A stretch of DNA of 64,000 nt from NCBI GenBank assembly GCA_030549175.1, contig JAUKUA010000005.1:3348001-3412000 (forward strand). Direction: 5' to 3'. Positions 1 through 10,900 of the stretch are shown one piece after another. This stretch comes from Lasiosphaeris hirsuta. Its lineage: Eukaryota; Ascomycota; Sordariomycetes; Sordariales; Lasiosphaeriaceae. The translations under genes and the position numbers were made by a program. The notes under the pieces were generated by a model. The model saw nothing but the letters and a program-made list of their open reading frames with translations. It did no database searches and was not told the origin of the DNA. Each line of letters begins with the position of its first letter. The stretch's first letter is position 1.

Positions 1-564
1 GCTGCACTTGTGCGACCACACAAGCAAACTGAAGGAATGTGTGGTATATTCGTGATGTGGAAGAACCTTGCACTTAAAAGAGTTTTTCGTGGGCAAGGTG
101 CCAGCTAAAGTAGTGGGCAGAACCCATGGAGGGCCCCACTTCCATGTGGGGCCTCACAGCACTCGCTACTAGCTTCCTTAGGCAATAAATTATGGATGGG
201 GATGCCAGAAGCATCTTGAAAGTGCTCGAATATTGCTGCTGTCTAGCTGTTCTGTTCCACTGGTAATGTTGTGAATGAAACTTCAGCTCATCTGCCCCTT
301 CTCGTACTGGACTCCGAAGCGAGTCGGGGGCGGCCTGTGTCGTAATGCGGGCGTCCGGGATTTCGGCGGGATCTCGATTGTCCTCTTTTGCGGGGATTTC
401 CACAAGTTCCGTCCAGTACATGAGAGATCGATCCTCCTCCCCAGCTCGGCGACGCCTGCACGATAAGGCGCACGCCCTTTGGAGTAAGGTCACTACCGTC
501 GTGGTGCTGAACGAACAGGTCTAGACGGCTGGCACCAGCTGCAGGCGCCCGAGACATTGACGTT
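1..564. other. Gene-poor left edge
   Basis: No coding region here has a convincing protein signature. Several overlapping short open frames exist on both strands, but none shows a domain, a splice-consistent continuation or a recognisable family motif. The stretch lies downstream, on the minus strand, of the methyltransferase relic and may hold its decayed 3' part. Confidence 0.4.
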
Positions 565-801
565 GCCTATTGCTGCTGCTAGGATGTTTGGGAGGACTGT
601 CAGGTCGGAGAAGTACCAGACTGTGTGAGCTATGATGATGTAGTGGAAGACTTCCGTGGTGGACTCGAGGTGCCCTCGGCCGTCGACCTGAATGAAGGTG
701 ATTTGTTTGCTGATGGGAGACTTCTTGATGTCTTCCTGGGCAAGGCCGAGAGGAGGTGCTCCGTAACCCGGCGGCATGGGATCGGTGGTGACGACGTGGC
801 C
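565..801 (-). pseudogene. SAM-dependent methyltransferase relic
   Basis: About 79 residues resemble the core of a fungal class I methyltransferase family. A GHVVTTDP segment would follow the SAM-binding loop. It is followed by PPGYGAPPLGLAQ, then ITFIQVDGRGHLE, then the hydrophobic IIIAHTVWYFSDLTVLPNILAAA. The expected glycine-rich SAM motif just upstream (about 801-867) is not recognisable, and after the AAAIG segment the frame loses similarity where a VAEYALTAS-like strand would be expected. No start codon or complete frame exists. I read this as a decayed gene copy beside the NLR. The family assignment is from memory of the motif order, not from a search. Confidence 0.4.
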
Positions 802-867
802 GGCTGGGCCGCCAGTTTTTAACCATAAAAGCTTGCTTCCCTGTTGCCACGATTCAACAGCCAGCAC

Positions 868-1567
868 GTCTCTTTTGCCGGCCTGTGATATGTTCGGCGA
901 AACACTGTTGTCTACCTGGCAGGGGAGTCTTCGTGGGGGGTGGTTGCGCTACGTGGTAGAGGACCGACTGTTTGCATCGAAGGCAAACGCCTATCGGCTA
1001 GGCGTGTAGTTAACGGGCCGGAGACTTGAGGGCATAATGGGTTTAGATGTGGTTGGTAGGGCTGGATCGGAAGGGTTTGTACCTGCATCACAGCTGAAGC
1101 TCTTGGCCGTTGTCTTGGTGGTAGAATCGATAATTACGGTAAGACGATGTGCATGGTCGAGAGGTCGCCGGTGATAGTGGCCAGGTCGAGCTTACCGTTG
1201 TTGTTGCCAAGATGCCGTCGGCGGAGACCGACACGCACGAGAGGTTCGAGGCTGAATGGTTGTCCTCGCTCCCGACCTGTGACGTCATCATCGTGTTGGA
1301 GTCGGTGACCACCACAGCGCTCTTTCCACATCTGCCGCCCAGAGAGTTACATGCAATATGGTTGGCTAGGGGGCCGGATAGTCAGAGCAGCAACCAAAGG
1401 CGACATGTTGTCAGAAGAAAGGCATCGAAGCAACTAGAACGCGCTTGAATAAGGTAATAACTATATAGTGACTCGCCCTCCCAGACCCTTCCTGTGGCAC
1501 GCTATGAGAAGAAAAATATAAGAGGATGACACAGAGCAAGTGAAGCAAAAGACGAATGTGCCTTTAC
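868..1567. other. Intergenic, no gene recognised
   Basis: This lies between the methyltransferase relic and the 3' end of the NLR gene. Short open frames on both strands (for example 1149-1448 on plus) show no family features. It probably holds the 3' untranslated region of the NLR and decayed sequence. Confidence 0.4.
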
Positions 1568-4500
1568 CTAGGAATCGGAATTACTCTTCGTCCTCGCTTT
1601 AAGCAGCCTCCGGAGGTTATTCTTGCTCCTAAGCGTGTCGGGATGCTCCTCGCCCAAGGCCTTCTCCCTAAGCTGCAGCGCCTGCCGATGCATCTGCTCG
1701 GCCTCCTCGTACTTCCCCTGGCTATCAAGTATAACTGCAAGGTTGTTCATGCTGCTAAGCGTGTCGGGATGCTCCTCGCCCAAGGCCTTCTCCCTAAGCT
1801 GCAGCGCCTGCCGATGCATCTGCTCGGCCTCCTCGTACTTCCCCTGGCGATTAAGCACATTTGCAAGGTTGTTCATGCTGCTAAGCGTGTCGGGATGCTC
1901 CTCGCCCAAGGCCTTCTCCCAGAGCTGCAGCGCCTGCCGATGCATCTGCTCGGCCTCCTCGTACTTCCCCTGGCGATCAAGTATAACTGCAAGGTTGCTC
2001 ATGCTGCGAAGCGTGTCGGGATGCTCCTCGCCCAAGGCCTTCTCCCAGAGCTGCAGCGCCTGCCGATGCATCTGCTCGGCCTCCTCGTACTTCCCCTGGC
2101 TATCAAGCACATTTGCAAGGTTGTTCATGCTGCTAAGCGTGTCGGGATGCTCCTCGCCCAAGGCCTTCTCCCTAAGCTGCAGCGCCTGCCGATGCATCTG
2201 CTCGGCCTCCTCGTACTTCCCCTGGCGATTAAGTATAACTGCAAGGTTGTTCATGCTGCTAAGCGTGTCGGGATGCTCCTCGCCCAAGGCCTTCTCCCTG
2301 AGCTGCAGCGCCTGCCGATGCATCTGCTCGGCCTCCTCGTACTTCCCCTGGCTATCAAGCACATTTGCAAGGTTGCTCATGCTGCTAAGCGTGTCGGGAT
2401 GCTCCTCGCCCAAGGCCTTCTCCCAGAGCTGCAGCGCCTGCCGATGCATCTGCTCGGCCTCCTCGTACTTCCCCTGGCTATCAAGTATAACTGCAAGGTT
2501 GTTCATGCTGCTAAGCGTGTCGGGATGCTCCTCGCCCAAGGCCTTCTCCCAGAGCTGCAGCGCCTGCCGATGCATCTGCTCGGCCTCCTCGTACTTCCCC
2601 TGGCGATTAAGCACATTTGCAAGGTTGCTCATGCTGCGAAGCGTGTCGGGATGCTCCTCGCCCAAGGCCTTCTCCCAGAGCTGTAGCGCCTGCCGATGCA
2701 TCTGCTCGGCCTCCTCGTACTTCCCTAAATTGTTGAAGCTCTCGCCCACTTTCAGCAAAAGATATGCCGTCCCCTCATTGTCATCTGTACCCTTCCGCAA
2801 CCTAAGAGCGTGCTGGGTATGTGGAAGATACCTTATCCATTCCTCTCTATTATTATGTTCCGGGAACGGAAACGCACCATCAAGACGTTGTAACACTTTT
2901 GCGGCCCATTCTTCTTGTTTCCCATCTCGAGCTAACCAGCTTAGCATCGATATTTGAACGAGCCGATGGATGTCATAGGTATCTGACTTATTCCGCTGGG
3001 ATATAAACGCATATGCTTTCAGGATCCCGAGTGCGTCAACAGTCTCTAGCCTCCCGGCTGGCGGCAGTAGAGATTGCGGAATATCCTTCCCAGCCAGGAA
3101 GCACATAAATTTGAGGTAGTCAGCCGCCAGCGGGTCGTGATCTGAGATATGCCGGAATGAAATCAGCCAGGTCGTGGCGACAGGATTCTGAATGCTCTTA
3201 TATCGGTGTCGATCCTCAAAGTCCCTGCTTAACAGCTCAATCATATCCTCATCACTGGAGTTGCATAGTTCAAGGTATTGCGCAGTAGAGATCTGCTTCT
3301 TGGCCATGTAAGCAGACGCCTGTCGTAGCGCCAGAGGGAGGTTGGCAAGAAACTCCAGCAGTGATTCGTTGCTTCTTGTGTCACTCATCTGATCACCCTT
3401 CAAGTTTTTCTGTAACAGCTTGAGGGCCTCGTCTCTGCTCATTTCTTCAACTGAGATGCGGCCTTCTGACTCGGCGAGTCTTACTCCAAGTTCGTGATTT
3501 CGCGTGGTGAACAGAATGGATCCTTTTCGGCTAAATGGAAGACAGTCAGCAAGGGCAGCGTCGCCGAAGAATAGCTCTGTATCATCGGCGTTGTCGATAA
3601 TCAAAACCCAGCTGCCCGCACTCTCTTGGCTCAAGGCGACCTTGACAAGCCCCTTAATGTCTGCGTCCGCTTCGTCGATTCCCGGAACCTTGAGCTGCTG
3701 GCCGATAGCGCGGTATGCATTCTCGAAAGTGGTGGCATTAACAGCGGGAACCCAGAAGATTGAGCAGTCCGGGTGCACGTCGCCGATGCGAAAAGCGGCT
3801 TCGAGCGCGATCTGAGTCTTACCAACCCCTCCTAGACCTTCAATGACAGTCCGCTGGCAGTCATGTTCGTCTCTACCAGGAAAGATCCTCGCAACGAGAT
3901 CAGTGAGAATTGCTTCGCGGCCGACGAAGTCCTTGTTACGTCCGAACGGGACGATCCAGTGCCGCTTTACGGCGGCTTTACCAAGTTAGCGGGACTCCGG
4001 CTATGTCAACCCGCTCAAGATAAGCTTACAATTCGTCCTGCGTGTCAGGACAGCCGATGCGTTTCCAGCGAGCTGGCTGACGGCATCTTTAACGAGTTTG
4101 AAGTTAGGACATTGTGGGCCCCGGAACTTGTTTATGTAAGAGTGGGTTGTATCTAAGCCTTGGCGAGGGAAACCATGCAGGCAGGCCGAAGACTCCGTCA
4201 CAAGCTATCTACGTCAGCTGAATCATTAATGGGGATGAAATTAACGTACGATCTTATGTGTCACGCCAGTAGACAGCTTCTTCGCCCAACCCCGGGATAG
4301 AATGCGTCTTAGCATCTCTGTCTTCCTGGTCTCGAAAAAGCAACTCAGGGGTAGTCGTACCGCCTCGGCGTTGGCGATCTCGGTGAACTTCTGAACGCGC
4401 TGGCGAACGAAGTCGTGTTTTTGCTCGAGGTCTTGTATGAGCTGTTTGGAGGCCTGCTCTCCCATAATGCCGGCAACAAGCACATGCCACCGGGCTTGCT

Positions 4501-4955
4501 TCGCGGCATCGCTACCGTGGAACGGAGTGGCGAGAAACACAATACCAACAGTGGAAAGTAGGATATGTCTGTAGGGGCTGCCTTCCTGCGCCGCTCGATT
4601 GATCGCCTGGGACGTCAACTGCTGCCCGCCGTCCATGTATCCAGGGACATACCTCGGCCAGGATAAGCCCTCCAAAACAAGAAGTGACAAAGATGATTGG
4701 TCGCGTTTGCGAATCCCGACCTTCGGCGACAAGACCGAGCAGCGTGTCGGCATGGCCGAGCAGCGTTTGCACGGGCGCATCGGCGAAGTAGTTGGCATTC
4801 CAGTCGTAGGTGAATATCCGGGCTTTTGGTAGCGCTGCCGGCAGCATGTCGCGGTCCGACAGCCAGTTCACAACCCCAACCCCGTCTTTCTTCTTGAACT
4901 CCCATGTCCGCGGCGACTCGGTGCCGAGGCCGTGGATTGCGATGATGCTGTCCGG
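1568..4955 (-). CDS. NLR-like protein: alpha/beta-hydrolase + NB-ARC + TPR repeats
   Basis: Fungal nucleotide-binding receptor of the kind implicated in heterokaryon incompatibility and non-self recognition. Exons by hand: 4955-4653, 4606-4250, 4204-4030, 3975-1568, with 46, 45 and 54 nt introns that keep frame (about 1080 aa). The N-terminal alpha/beta-hydrolase (about 1-280) shows AIHGLGTESPRTW, the nucleophile-elbow-like SCFGGLILAEA and VFLATPFHG. A linker IVPFGRNKDFVGRE leads to an NB-ARC domain with P-loop GLGGVGKT and Walker B-like VLIIDNADD. The C-terminus is nine 42-residue kinesin-light-chain-type TPRs (EEAEQMHRQALQLW...GEEHPDTL). The elbow has Cys where lipases have Gly-x-Ser, so hydrolase activity is doubtful. 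The 5' end is unresolved: an in-frame TAA (4956-4958) precedes the first conserved strand, and the first in-frame ATG lies inside the hydrolase domain. An upstream exon is missing from my model or the gene is damaged there. Confidence 0.85.
1580..2740 (-). repeat. Nine 126-bp tandem repeats coding for TPRs
   Basis: Nine tandem copies of a 126-bp unit encode the C-terminal TPRs of the NLR. Copies are almost identical in DNA. The differences sit at a few codons: Trp/Arg after LQL, Arg/Ser and Ser/Asn in the S-M-N segment, NV/VI in the ANVL/AVIL segment, and NR/DS/DR before QGK. ANVL and AVIL alternate strictly over the first eight copies, giving a 252-bp higher-order period. This is the high-internal-conservation pattern known from fungal NLR repeat domains. 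The long open frames on the plus strand here are shadows of the repeat. Confidence 0.9.
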
Positions 4956-5860
4956 TTAGGCGTGCCTCTAAGCGTCAGGTAGGGTCGAACGTACTCGATC
5001 GTCGTGTCGTCGGGAGCGCTGCCGACTGGGGCGACCCGGCGGAGTCCCCTGGAAGCCTAAGGACAGAATGGCGGCAGTTAGCGTTCGGTGCCCGCGTTTC
5101 ACATGGAGAGGGATCGCACCTCCACCGTGGCCGTCCCACGAACATTTTGAGAAGCGGGGCTCATCGACCCCACTTACGCATCGGCTAAGCAAGGGTCCGG
5201 TTCGATCGCAGCGCAAGCTGTATTAAGCTCGCTGTCAAAGCGAAAGGATATGGAGAGGAGTGGCAAGATCAAGCGAAACCTAAGTGAAGCGCTTCGTGCC
5301 CTTGGTCTGCGATGCTGGAGGGGAAGACGTTGACATCAATCGTTTGTCGTGGACGCCAATGCCTAGCGCCCGAAGCGCCACGAACGACCATATCCAATCA
5401 CCTCGACCCACGGTTCAGACAGCAACGGTGTCTCGCGTTGCACGCGCGACGCGGCTGGAAAGTCAGCGCCCAACAACTGTATCGAAGTGTCAAGTCGCAT
5501 CTACAAACGAGCACCCTCGTCTCCCGACGCTCTTAAACGGGTTAAGACGAACGAACGGTGGGAGAAATTGAAATGGGAGAGCTAAGGTATGGTAACGAGA
5601 TCAAGCATCTCCCGCGGTCACGGGTCGTAGGTTGGGCTAACAGAGTGCGCAAGGTGTAGCCTCCGGCTCCGGAAAGCGGCGACCGGGCTATCACGACAAC
5701 CCCATCGCTCCTGCCGGCGTCCCGTATGCCCCCGCGACATCCACCGGTCTGTAGTACGCTACTCCCACCACCGCCGTGCAAGTGCTCGTACCCCCCGACA
5801 ATAGTATACATAGCTCAAAACCGAGGGTGTTGGGAAAGCGACATGAGAAAGGCATCGTAG
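4956..5860. other. Intergenic upstream of the NLR
   Basis: Probable 5' region of the NLR gene. The minus-strand frame 5216-4968 ends close to the NLR start and could hold a missing first exon, but I could not join it with a clear donor and acceptor. No other gene is recognisable. Confidence 0.3.
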
Positions 5861-6389
5861 ATGGCTTGCCCACTACCTCTCGCTATTACGAAACCACTCG
5901 AAAGCGCACCGTCGGTAACCCGCTCGACGACATATCCGGCCTTCTTTGCGGAGGAACTGTCTCTCGGCGACCTGGCTGGCGTGCTGAAGCATCTCTGGCT
6001 TGCTGGCGCAGAGCGTCCCGCCGCCCCGCTGCACTTTTCATGTCGCTGTGGGCCGCGAGATCGCCATCGCCGACCGGATGGACCAGCACCTGCTCTGGAC
6101 GGAGGCAGACTTTTTCTTCTTGACCCGGCCTTTGTCGCAGCAACTTGTAGTGTTCCGGTGGCTGTGCGTGTTATAGTCCTCCAACAAACATGTGCCGGGA
6201 AATCTTGTGTCATCCAAAAGTGGCTTCCACATCACCAGCGAGTCCCGCCTCCTGCCTCGCAACGAAGACGGCGCGCCAATTGAATTGACAGTCTGGGAGA
6301 CCTTGGCCAGGGAACTTTCTGCATACCGAGCTGCACCTCCGCATCATCTCCATCAATTCACCTGTCTCCTTGTCAAGAAGCTGGTTTAG
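5861..6389 (+). pseudogene. DUF6601-like gene relic, frameshifted
   Basis: The frame opens with ATG and reads a segment like the conserved start of fungal DUF6601 proteins (YPAFFAEELSLGDL, then LWLAGAERPAAPLHF). At about 6037 the similarity moves to another frame: HVAVGREIAIADRMDQHLLW. It later resumes near 6200 in a further frame (GFHITSESRLLPRNEDGAP), which matches the family's SESDF...LLPR region. At least two frameshifts and an internal TAG break the gene, and no intron consensus explains the changes. The assignment rests on remembered motif order; a profile search of the three frames would settle it. Confidence 0.5.
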
Positions 6390-7226
6390 CAGGATATAAC
6401 AGCTCCTCCGAGGACATCGAAATCTTACCCTGGTGCTTTTGGATCGAGGTGATAGAAGAAAGGCTAGAGCCGGAAGCACAACTAATAGGCGATTAAGACA
6501 GAGCCTCCGGTCAATGGCGTGCTGGCCCCAACGTGGTGTTGACGTACGTGAAGCAGGGCCGGTGGGTGGATGCCGAGAACTGGGCATTAGGTGATAGGGA
6601 CTCGAGCCGGGTTCGATCACCTTTGAAACACTAGTAAGTAGGCACAACAACCTTAATTTCATTGGAAAGATCAAAGTCGACGCTCAGCTCCCCAACAGGA
6701 CACCGACCGCACATGGCTGGGACTTTACCCATACACAGTACCGTGTGTTTGCCGCGCGGCATCTCGGCACCCCCTAATGTGGCCGCTTGTACTTTATTGT
6801 AGCTAAAAGGCGTTCTGTGGTACCCACTGATGAGAAACCAGCGGAGTTCTTCATTGATTCTGTCACAACCAGGCAGGGGTGCATATTATTATGCAGCTAT
6901 CGGGTTGTCATCATGCCGCCGGCCGATCTCTTGGCAGTGCCGAGCCGCGCAACCGTCGATTGCCAGAAGCGGCTAGTGCACTGTCCCTCGCCATTGCTTT
7001 GCAGCTAATCTTAGAGCCGCCGGTGCAGCCCAGTTTTGGGTTCCACTTGTACTCGGTACGAAGCCTGCAGCAGCGCACTGTGTCAGCCGCAACCAGAGGC
7101 CCAGTGGTCCGTGCGGAGAAAGTTTGAACATCCGAAATCACGGACACTCATTTCGGTCTCCACTGTATTACTGTACAGTAATGGAATAATTAAGAGGAAC
7201 ACTTTCATCCAAACTCAGGAGTTACA
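6390..7226. other. Intergenic, nothing recognised
   Basis: No coding frame with domain features. The region separates the DUF6601-like relic from the initiator tRNA gene. Confidence 0.4.
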
Positions 7227-7298
7227 AGCTGCGTGGCGCAGTGGAAGCGCGCCGGGCTCATAACCCGGAGGTCGTTGGATCGAAACCAACCGCAGCTA
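7227..7298 (+). tRNA. Initiator tRNA-Met (CAT)
   Basis: 72-nt cloverleaf without intron. The acceptor stem AGCTGCG/CGCAGCT pairs perfectly (7227-7233 with 7291-7297), with discriminator A at 7298. The anticodon CAT is at 7259-7261 within a GGGCTCATAACCC arm. The T arm reads GGATCGAAACC, with A rather than T at the start of the loop, and the first base pair is A-T. Both are hallmarks of the eukaryotic initiator rather than the elongator. A T-run from about 7304 provides the Pol III terminator. Confidence 0.93.
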
Positions 7299-7302
7299 AC
7301 AT

Positions 7303-7313
7303 ATTTTTTTTTT
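7303..7313 (+). terminator. Pol III T-run terminator
   Basis: A run of about ten T residues starts five bases after the initiator tRNA, as expected for RNA polymerase III termination. Confidence 0.8.
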
Positions 7314-7938
7314 GGTGGGTTTCTCTTTCTTGCCTTGTATGGCAGAGAATTGTCGGTCACCGACATATTCTTTTTTTAATGATTTTTGGGTACACATGTC
7401 CAGCTAGTATTTATTGATAATGGAAAGGCTGTTTTGTCGCTTGGCTGGAATGGAGCTGGTAGGGATCGTGGTGAGTTTGCGGAAGTTGGATGCGGATAGA
7501 TGTTCTTAATCTGCTTCGGCTAAACCGCCATCGCGTGGCTTCCTAGCGTCAGGGGGGCTGGTAGGGGTGTTTGTCAAAACCACTGAGGCCGTCACATTCA
7601 CTGTATATGCTACCCGGGGGTTCGAAAAGCATAAAGTAGCACACCAGGTTACGGAAACTATATAGGTTTATTTAAACCGTATATAGCCACGGGATAACCA
7701 CCACTGCGAGATAGAAGCCACCAGCTCTTGTGACATGTCGATGCTGCTCCACTCCCACTTGAAGCCATTTTTATTTTCTCCCCTGGCAGACACCAAACAG
7801 CCAATATCCAAAGACTGCTCTTCCACCACGGCAGGCTACCCAACTCAAATATCCAACAAAATCCATTCACTGACCCAGCAGGCTCATCAAAACTTGCTAT
7901 ATGTAAAAATTCATGACATCCCCTCCTCCTCCACCTCG
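7314..7938. other. Intergenic, 3' side of acyl-CoA synthetase
   Basis: No gene recognised. It contains the presumed 3' untranslated region of the minus-strand acyl-CoA synthetase gene. Confidence 0.4.
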
Positions 7939-9834
7939 TCACTGTGCGGGCGTGCCCTTCTTGGCCCACTCCCGCAACACATTCTTCTTGATCTTGCCCG
8001 TGCTCGTCTTGGGCAGCTCCTTGACGATCTCGACCTCGCGCGGTACCATAAACCTGCTGATGGCGCTGTTGTGCTTGGCCCAATCAATCACGTCCTGCGG
8101 CTGCAGCGCCGCGCCCGCGCTGCCCTCCTTGACTGTCAGGTACGCCTTGGGGCGCTCGCCCCAGTGCGAGTCGGGGACGGCCACGACGCCGGCCTCGAAG
8201 ACGTGGGGGTGCTCGACGAGCATGCTCTCGAGGGCAACGCTCGAGATATTCTCGCCTCCTGCTTGCTGTCAGCAATCAGCCTGGGTTGCTACGAGGGGGC
8301 AAAAAACGTACCAGAGATGATGATGTCCTTTGCGCGGTCTTGGATCTGGATGCTCCCGTCGGGATGCACGACCGCCAGGTCGCCCGAGTGCAGGGCCCCG
8401 CCGGCAAACAGCTTGCGCGTCGCCTCCTCGTCCTTGTAGTACCCCTTGCAGCAGATGTTGCCGTTGAACACAATCTCGCCAATCTCCCTGCCGTTCTTGA
8501 CCACGTCGACCAGCACGCCTTCCTCGGCCTGCTCCGGCTTGACCACGCGCACCGCCAGGCTCGTCAGGAACCCGTGCCCCTGCCTCGCCATCTTGCTAAA
8601 GCGCTCGTGCGCCGGCAGCGCGTCCCACTCAGGCAGCACGTAGCCGCGGGTGATGGGCCCGTACGTCTCCGTCAGGCCGTAGACGTGCACGGGGTGCAGG
8701 TTCAGCGCCGTCATCTGCTCGAAGAGGTGGGCCGTCGGCGGGCTGGCGGCCACGGTGACGCGGACCGGGGTCGGGAGGACCACGGCCTCTTTCGCGGCGC
8801 AGAGCAGCGTGTTGACGGTGGGGGCCGCGTTGAAGTGCGTTATCCCCTCGGTTTTCAGCAGGCTCCAGATCAGGGGGTAGTCGATCTTACGCAGGCACAC
8901 GTGTGTGCCGCGCACGGCGCAGACGGCCCAGGGGAAGGTCCAGCCTACTGCGTGGAACCTAGAGAAGGGTTAGTTTAGGGGTTAAGGAGAGATAACGGGA
9001 AAGGGGGAAGCGTACATGGGAAGGGTCCAGAGATATTTGCAGCGCCCTGTTGGGACATTGAGGCCTGATTCGACTATGTTGGCGAGAGTGGCGAGGTAGG
9101 CGCCGCGATGGGTGTAAACAACGCCCTTGGGTTTGGAAGTGGTTCCCGAAGTGAAGGGGATGGCGATCATGTCGCCTTCGTTGGCTACTGTCTGCGATTG
9201 CAGACCAGCCCACCCCTTCGCGCCTGTGTCGTGGTCGACATGAAGACCCTCGAGCACGGCGTCGTCGAAGGGGCCGCAGAGGGCGCCCGCGTTTGCGTCG
9301 GTGTCCTGGACGGGGGTTAGTTATTTGCGCCTAGGTGACCAGAGAGGCAGTACTCACCACATCGACAATGATAGGAACCGTGGGATGGTTCTTGCGGTAC
9401 ATATCCAGCAGCCCCTCGTACTCGGCATCGGCAATGATGGAGTCGACCCCGGCAAATTCAAAGATGTAGGCAATGTCCTCGGGCTTCAGGCGGATGTTGA
9501 CAGGCACGATGATGCCGCCGGCAGCAACAATGCCGTAGACAGACTCGAGAAAGGCCGGGGTGTTGGGGGCGAGCAGGCCGACGCGCTTGTGCCCCTTGCT
9601 CTTCAGGTAGTATGCGAGGCCGCGGGCGCGGTCGGCCAGCTCTATGTAGGAGCGGCGCAGCACCTTGCTGTTGGCCGTGACATGGTAGACGGCCTCGGCC
9701 TCGGGCTCGATGGCGGCGGCGCGCTCGAGGAAGAAGGTCGGCGAGAGCTGTGAGATGTGGTGCGGTGCTTCCCGGTGGGATAGGGGCAGCAGGTGCCCCA
9801 ACACATTCCTTAACCTCGAAGGCGCGCCCGACAT
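7939..9834 (-). CDS. AMP-forming acyl-CoA synthetase / acyl-activating enzyme, probably peroxisomal
   Basis: Activates a carboxylic acid with ATP and CoA through an acyl-adenylate. Exons 9834-9358, 9305-9016, 8958-8312, 8258-7939; introns of 52, 57 and 53 nt; 577 aa with consistent phases. Adenylate-forming motifs are the phosphate-binding loop TSGTTSKPKG (211-220), the substrate/adenine motif YGLTETYG (349-356), HSGDLAVVHPDG and the C-terminal catalytic-lysine motif PKTSTGKIKK. Residues 7-15, RLRNVLGHL, fit the PTS2 consensus R-L-x5-H-L exactly, and there is no C-terminal SKL-type signal, so import into peroxisomes by Pex7 is likely. The substrate is unknown; the family includes medium/long-chain and oxalate- or aromatic-acid-activating enzymes. 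The ATG was chosen because it precedes the PTS2 and the first conserved region. Confidence 0.9.
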
Positions 9835-10900
9835 TGTGCTATAGTCTAAAGTTGCGTCACCTGCAAAGTCAGTTCCAGCCCTGATCCCGATCCTCGCCCT
9901 CGGAATCCCCAATCAAAACAGTCAATTGCTGCTAGTCTGGCGACGGTCGGCAGACAATTGGAGGGGCAGCGTTGATGGGCGTCAATGGTGGGGGAACAAC
10001 CTGGTTCGGTGTCGTGGTGTGCTTGTGTTTTGCGTTTGCGTTTGCCGAATTCGGACGGCAGTGTTCTCTTCAACTTGGGCCAGAACTTCAACAGCGCTGG
10101 CGCAAAGACAGAGGGAAAAAAGTCAGGCCGACACCGCGTTAAGTATATTTCAGAAATCCGCAGCGATCCCGCTGTCCGGGCTCCATCGACGCCTCCTCGG
10201 CCCTCGACCTAGGGTGAATGGATCGCTGCTCTGTCTAGGATCCGGGGACTCTCTCTGCTGGCTGAGAAAACCGCTAGTCAGGCACGTCTGCAACGCTCGC
10301 TAGACTCTTCAGGCCGGGAACACTCCACTCTTCCGAGGAAAGCCGCCCGCCCCGCATTTTTCGCTGTTTCGCGGCTACTTGGGCTACTGTTCAGCTAGAA
10401 GGAGCTTGGGAGCCAAGGACTGGCTGGCCAAGTCGGGTGGGAGAGAGGCAAGTTCCAGTTTCAAAGATGGCGCTGGTGCTGCCCCACACACTCAATCCAG
10501 GCTGCGGAATTATCCGTCGTCATCACACCGCATGTCTCACTCACCCCCGCTCTCACCTCCCAGCCTCGGCGCACCGAAGTACCTTGATGGTCCTTTTCAA
10601 GTGGGTATAGGGGGTAACTCCCCAGCACCATGACAGTCTTTCTTCTTCCCAGGCTGCTTATACAATTATATAGGTACGTGCCTTATTTTATTACGCTCCA
10701 TCCTTTTGAGCCAATTCCCGCACCACCCGCGTTATCAAGTGACACAGGCCGCCTACACATTCCCTAACCACCAGACCGAGTGTAGATGGGCATCATCAAA
10801 ACGCACAAAGAACACTAAAAACTCCGTATCCAATGCAGTAATGCTTCGAAAGCCACAGACCCAAGCCTCCTCCGTCCTGTAACCCGCACAGTCAGCACCA
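9835..10900. other. Intergenic
   Basis: Upstream region of the acyl-CoA synthetase and 3' region of the NIPA-type transporter, both on the minus strand. Short open frames here lack any family feature. Confidence 0.4.

Noticed and set aside
1556..2957. Long plus-strand open frames (376 and 444 codons) over the TPR array
   Set aside because: They are antisense shadows of the 126-bp repeats; the minus-strand frame has TPR consensus residues and joins in frame to the NB-ARC domain.
3500..4800. NLR read as a pseudogene broken by frame changes between 3800 and 4650
   Set aside because: The three frame changes coincide with GT...AG introns of 46, 45 and 54 nt with branch-like sites and restore family motifs, so they are introns, not lesions.
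8286..8978. 230-codon plus-strand frame opposite the acyl-CoA synthetase
   Set aside because: Shadow of GC-rich codons; the adenylate-forming motifs are on minus.
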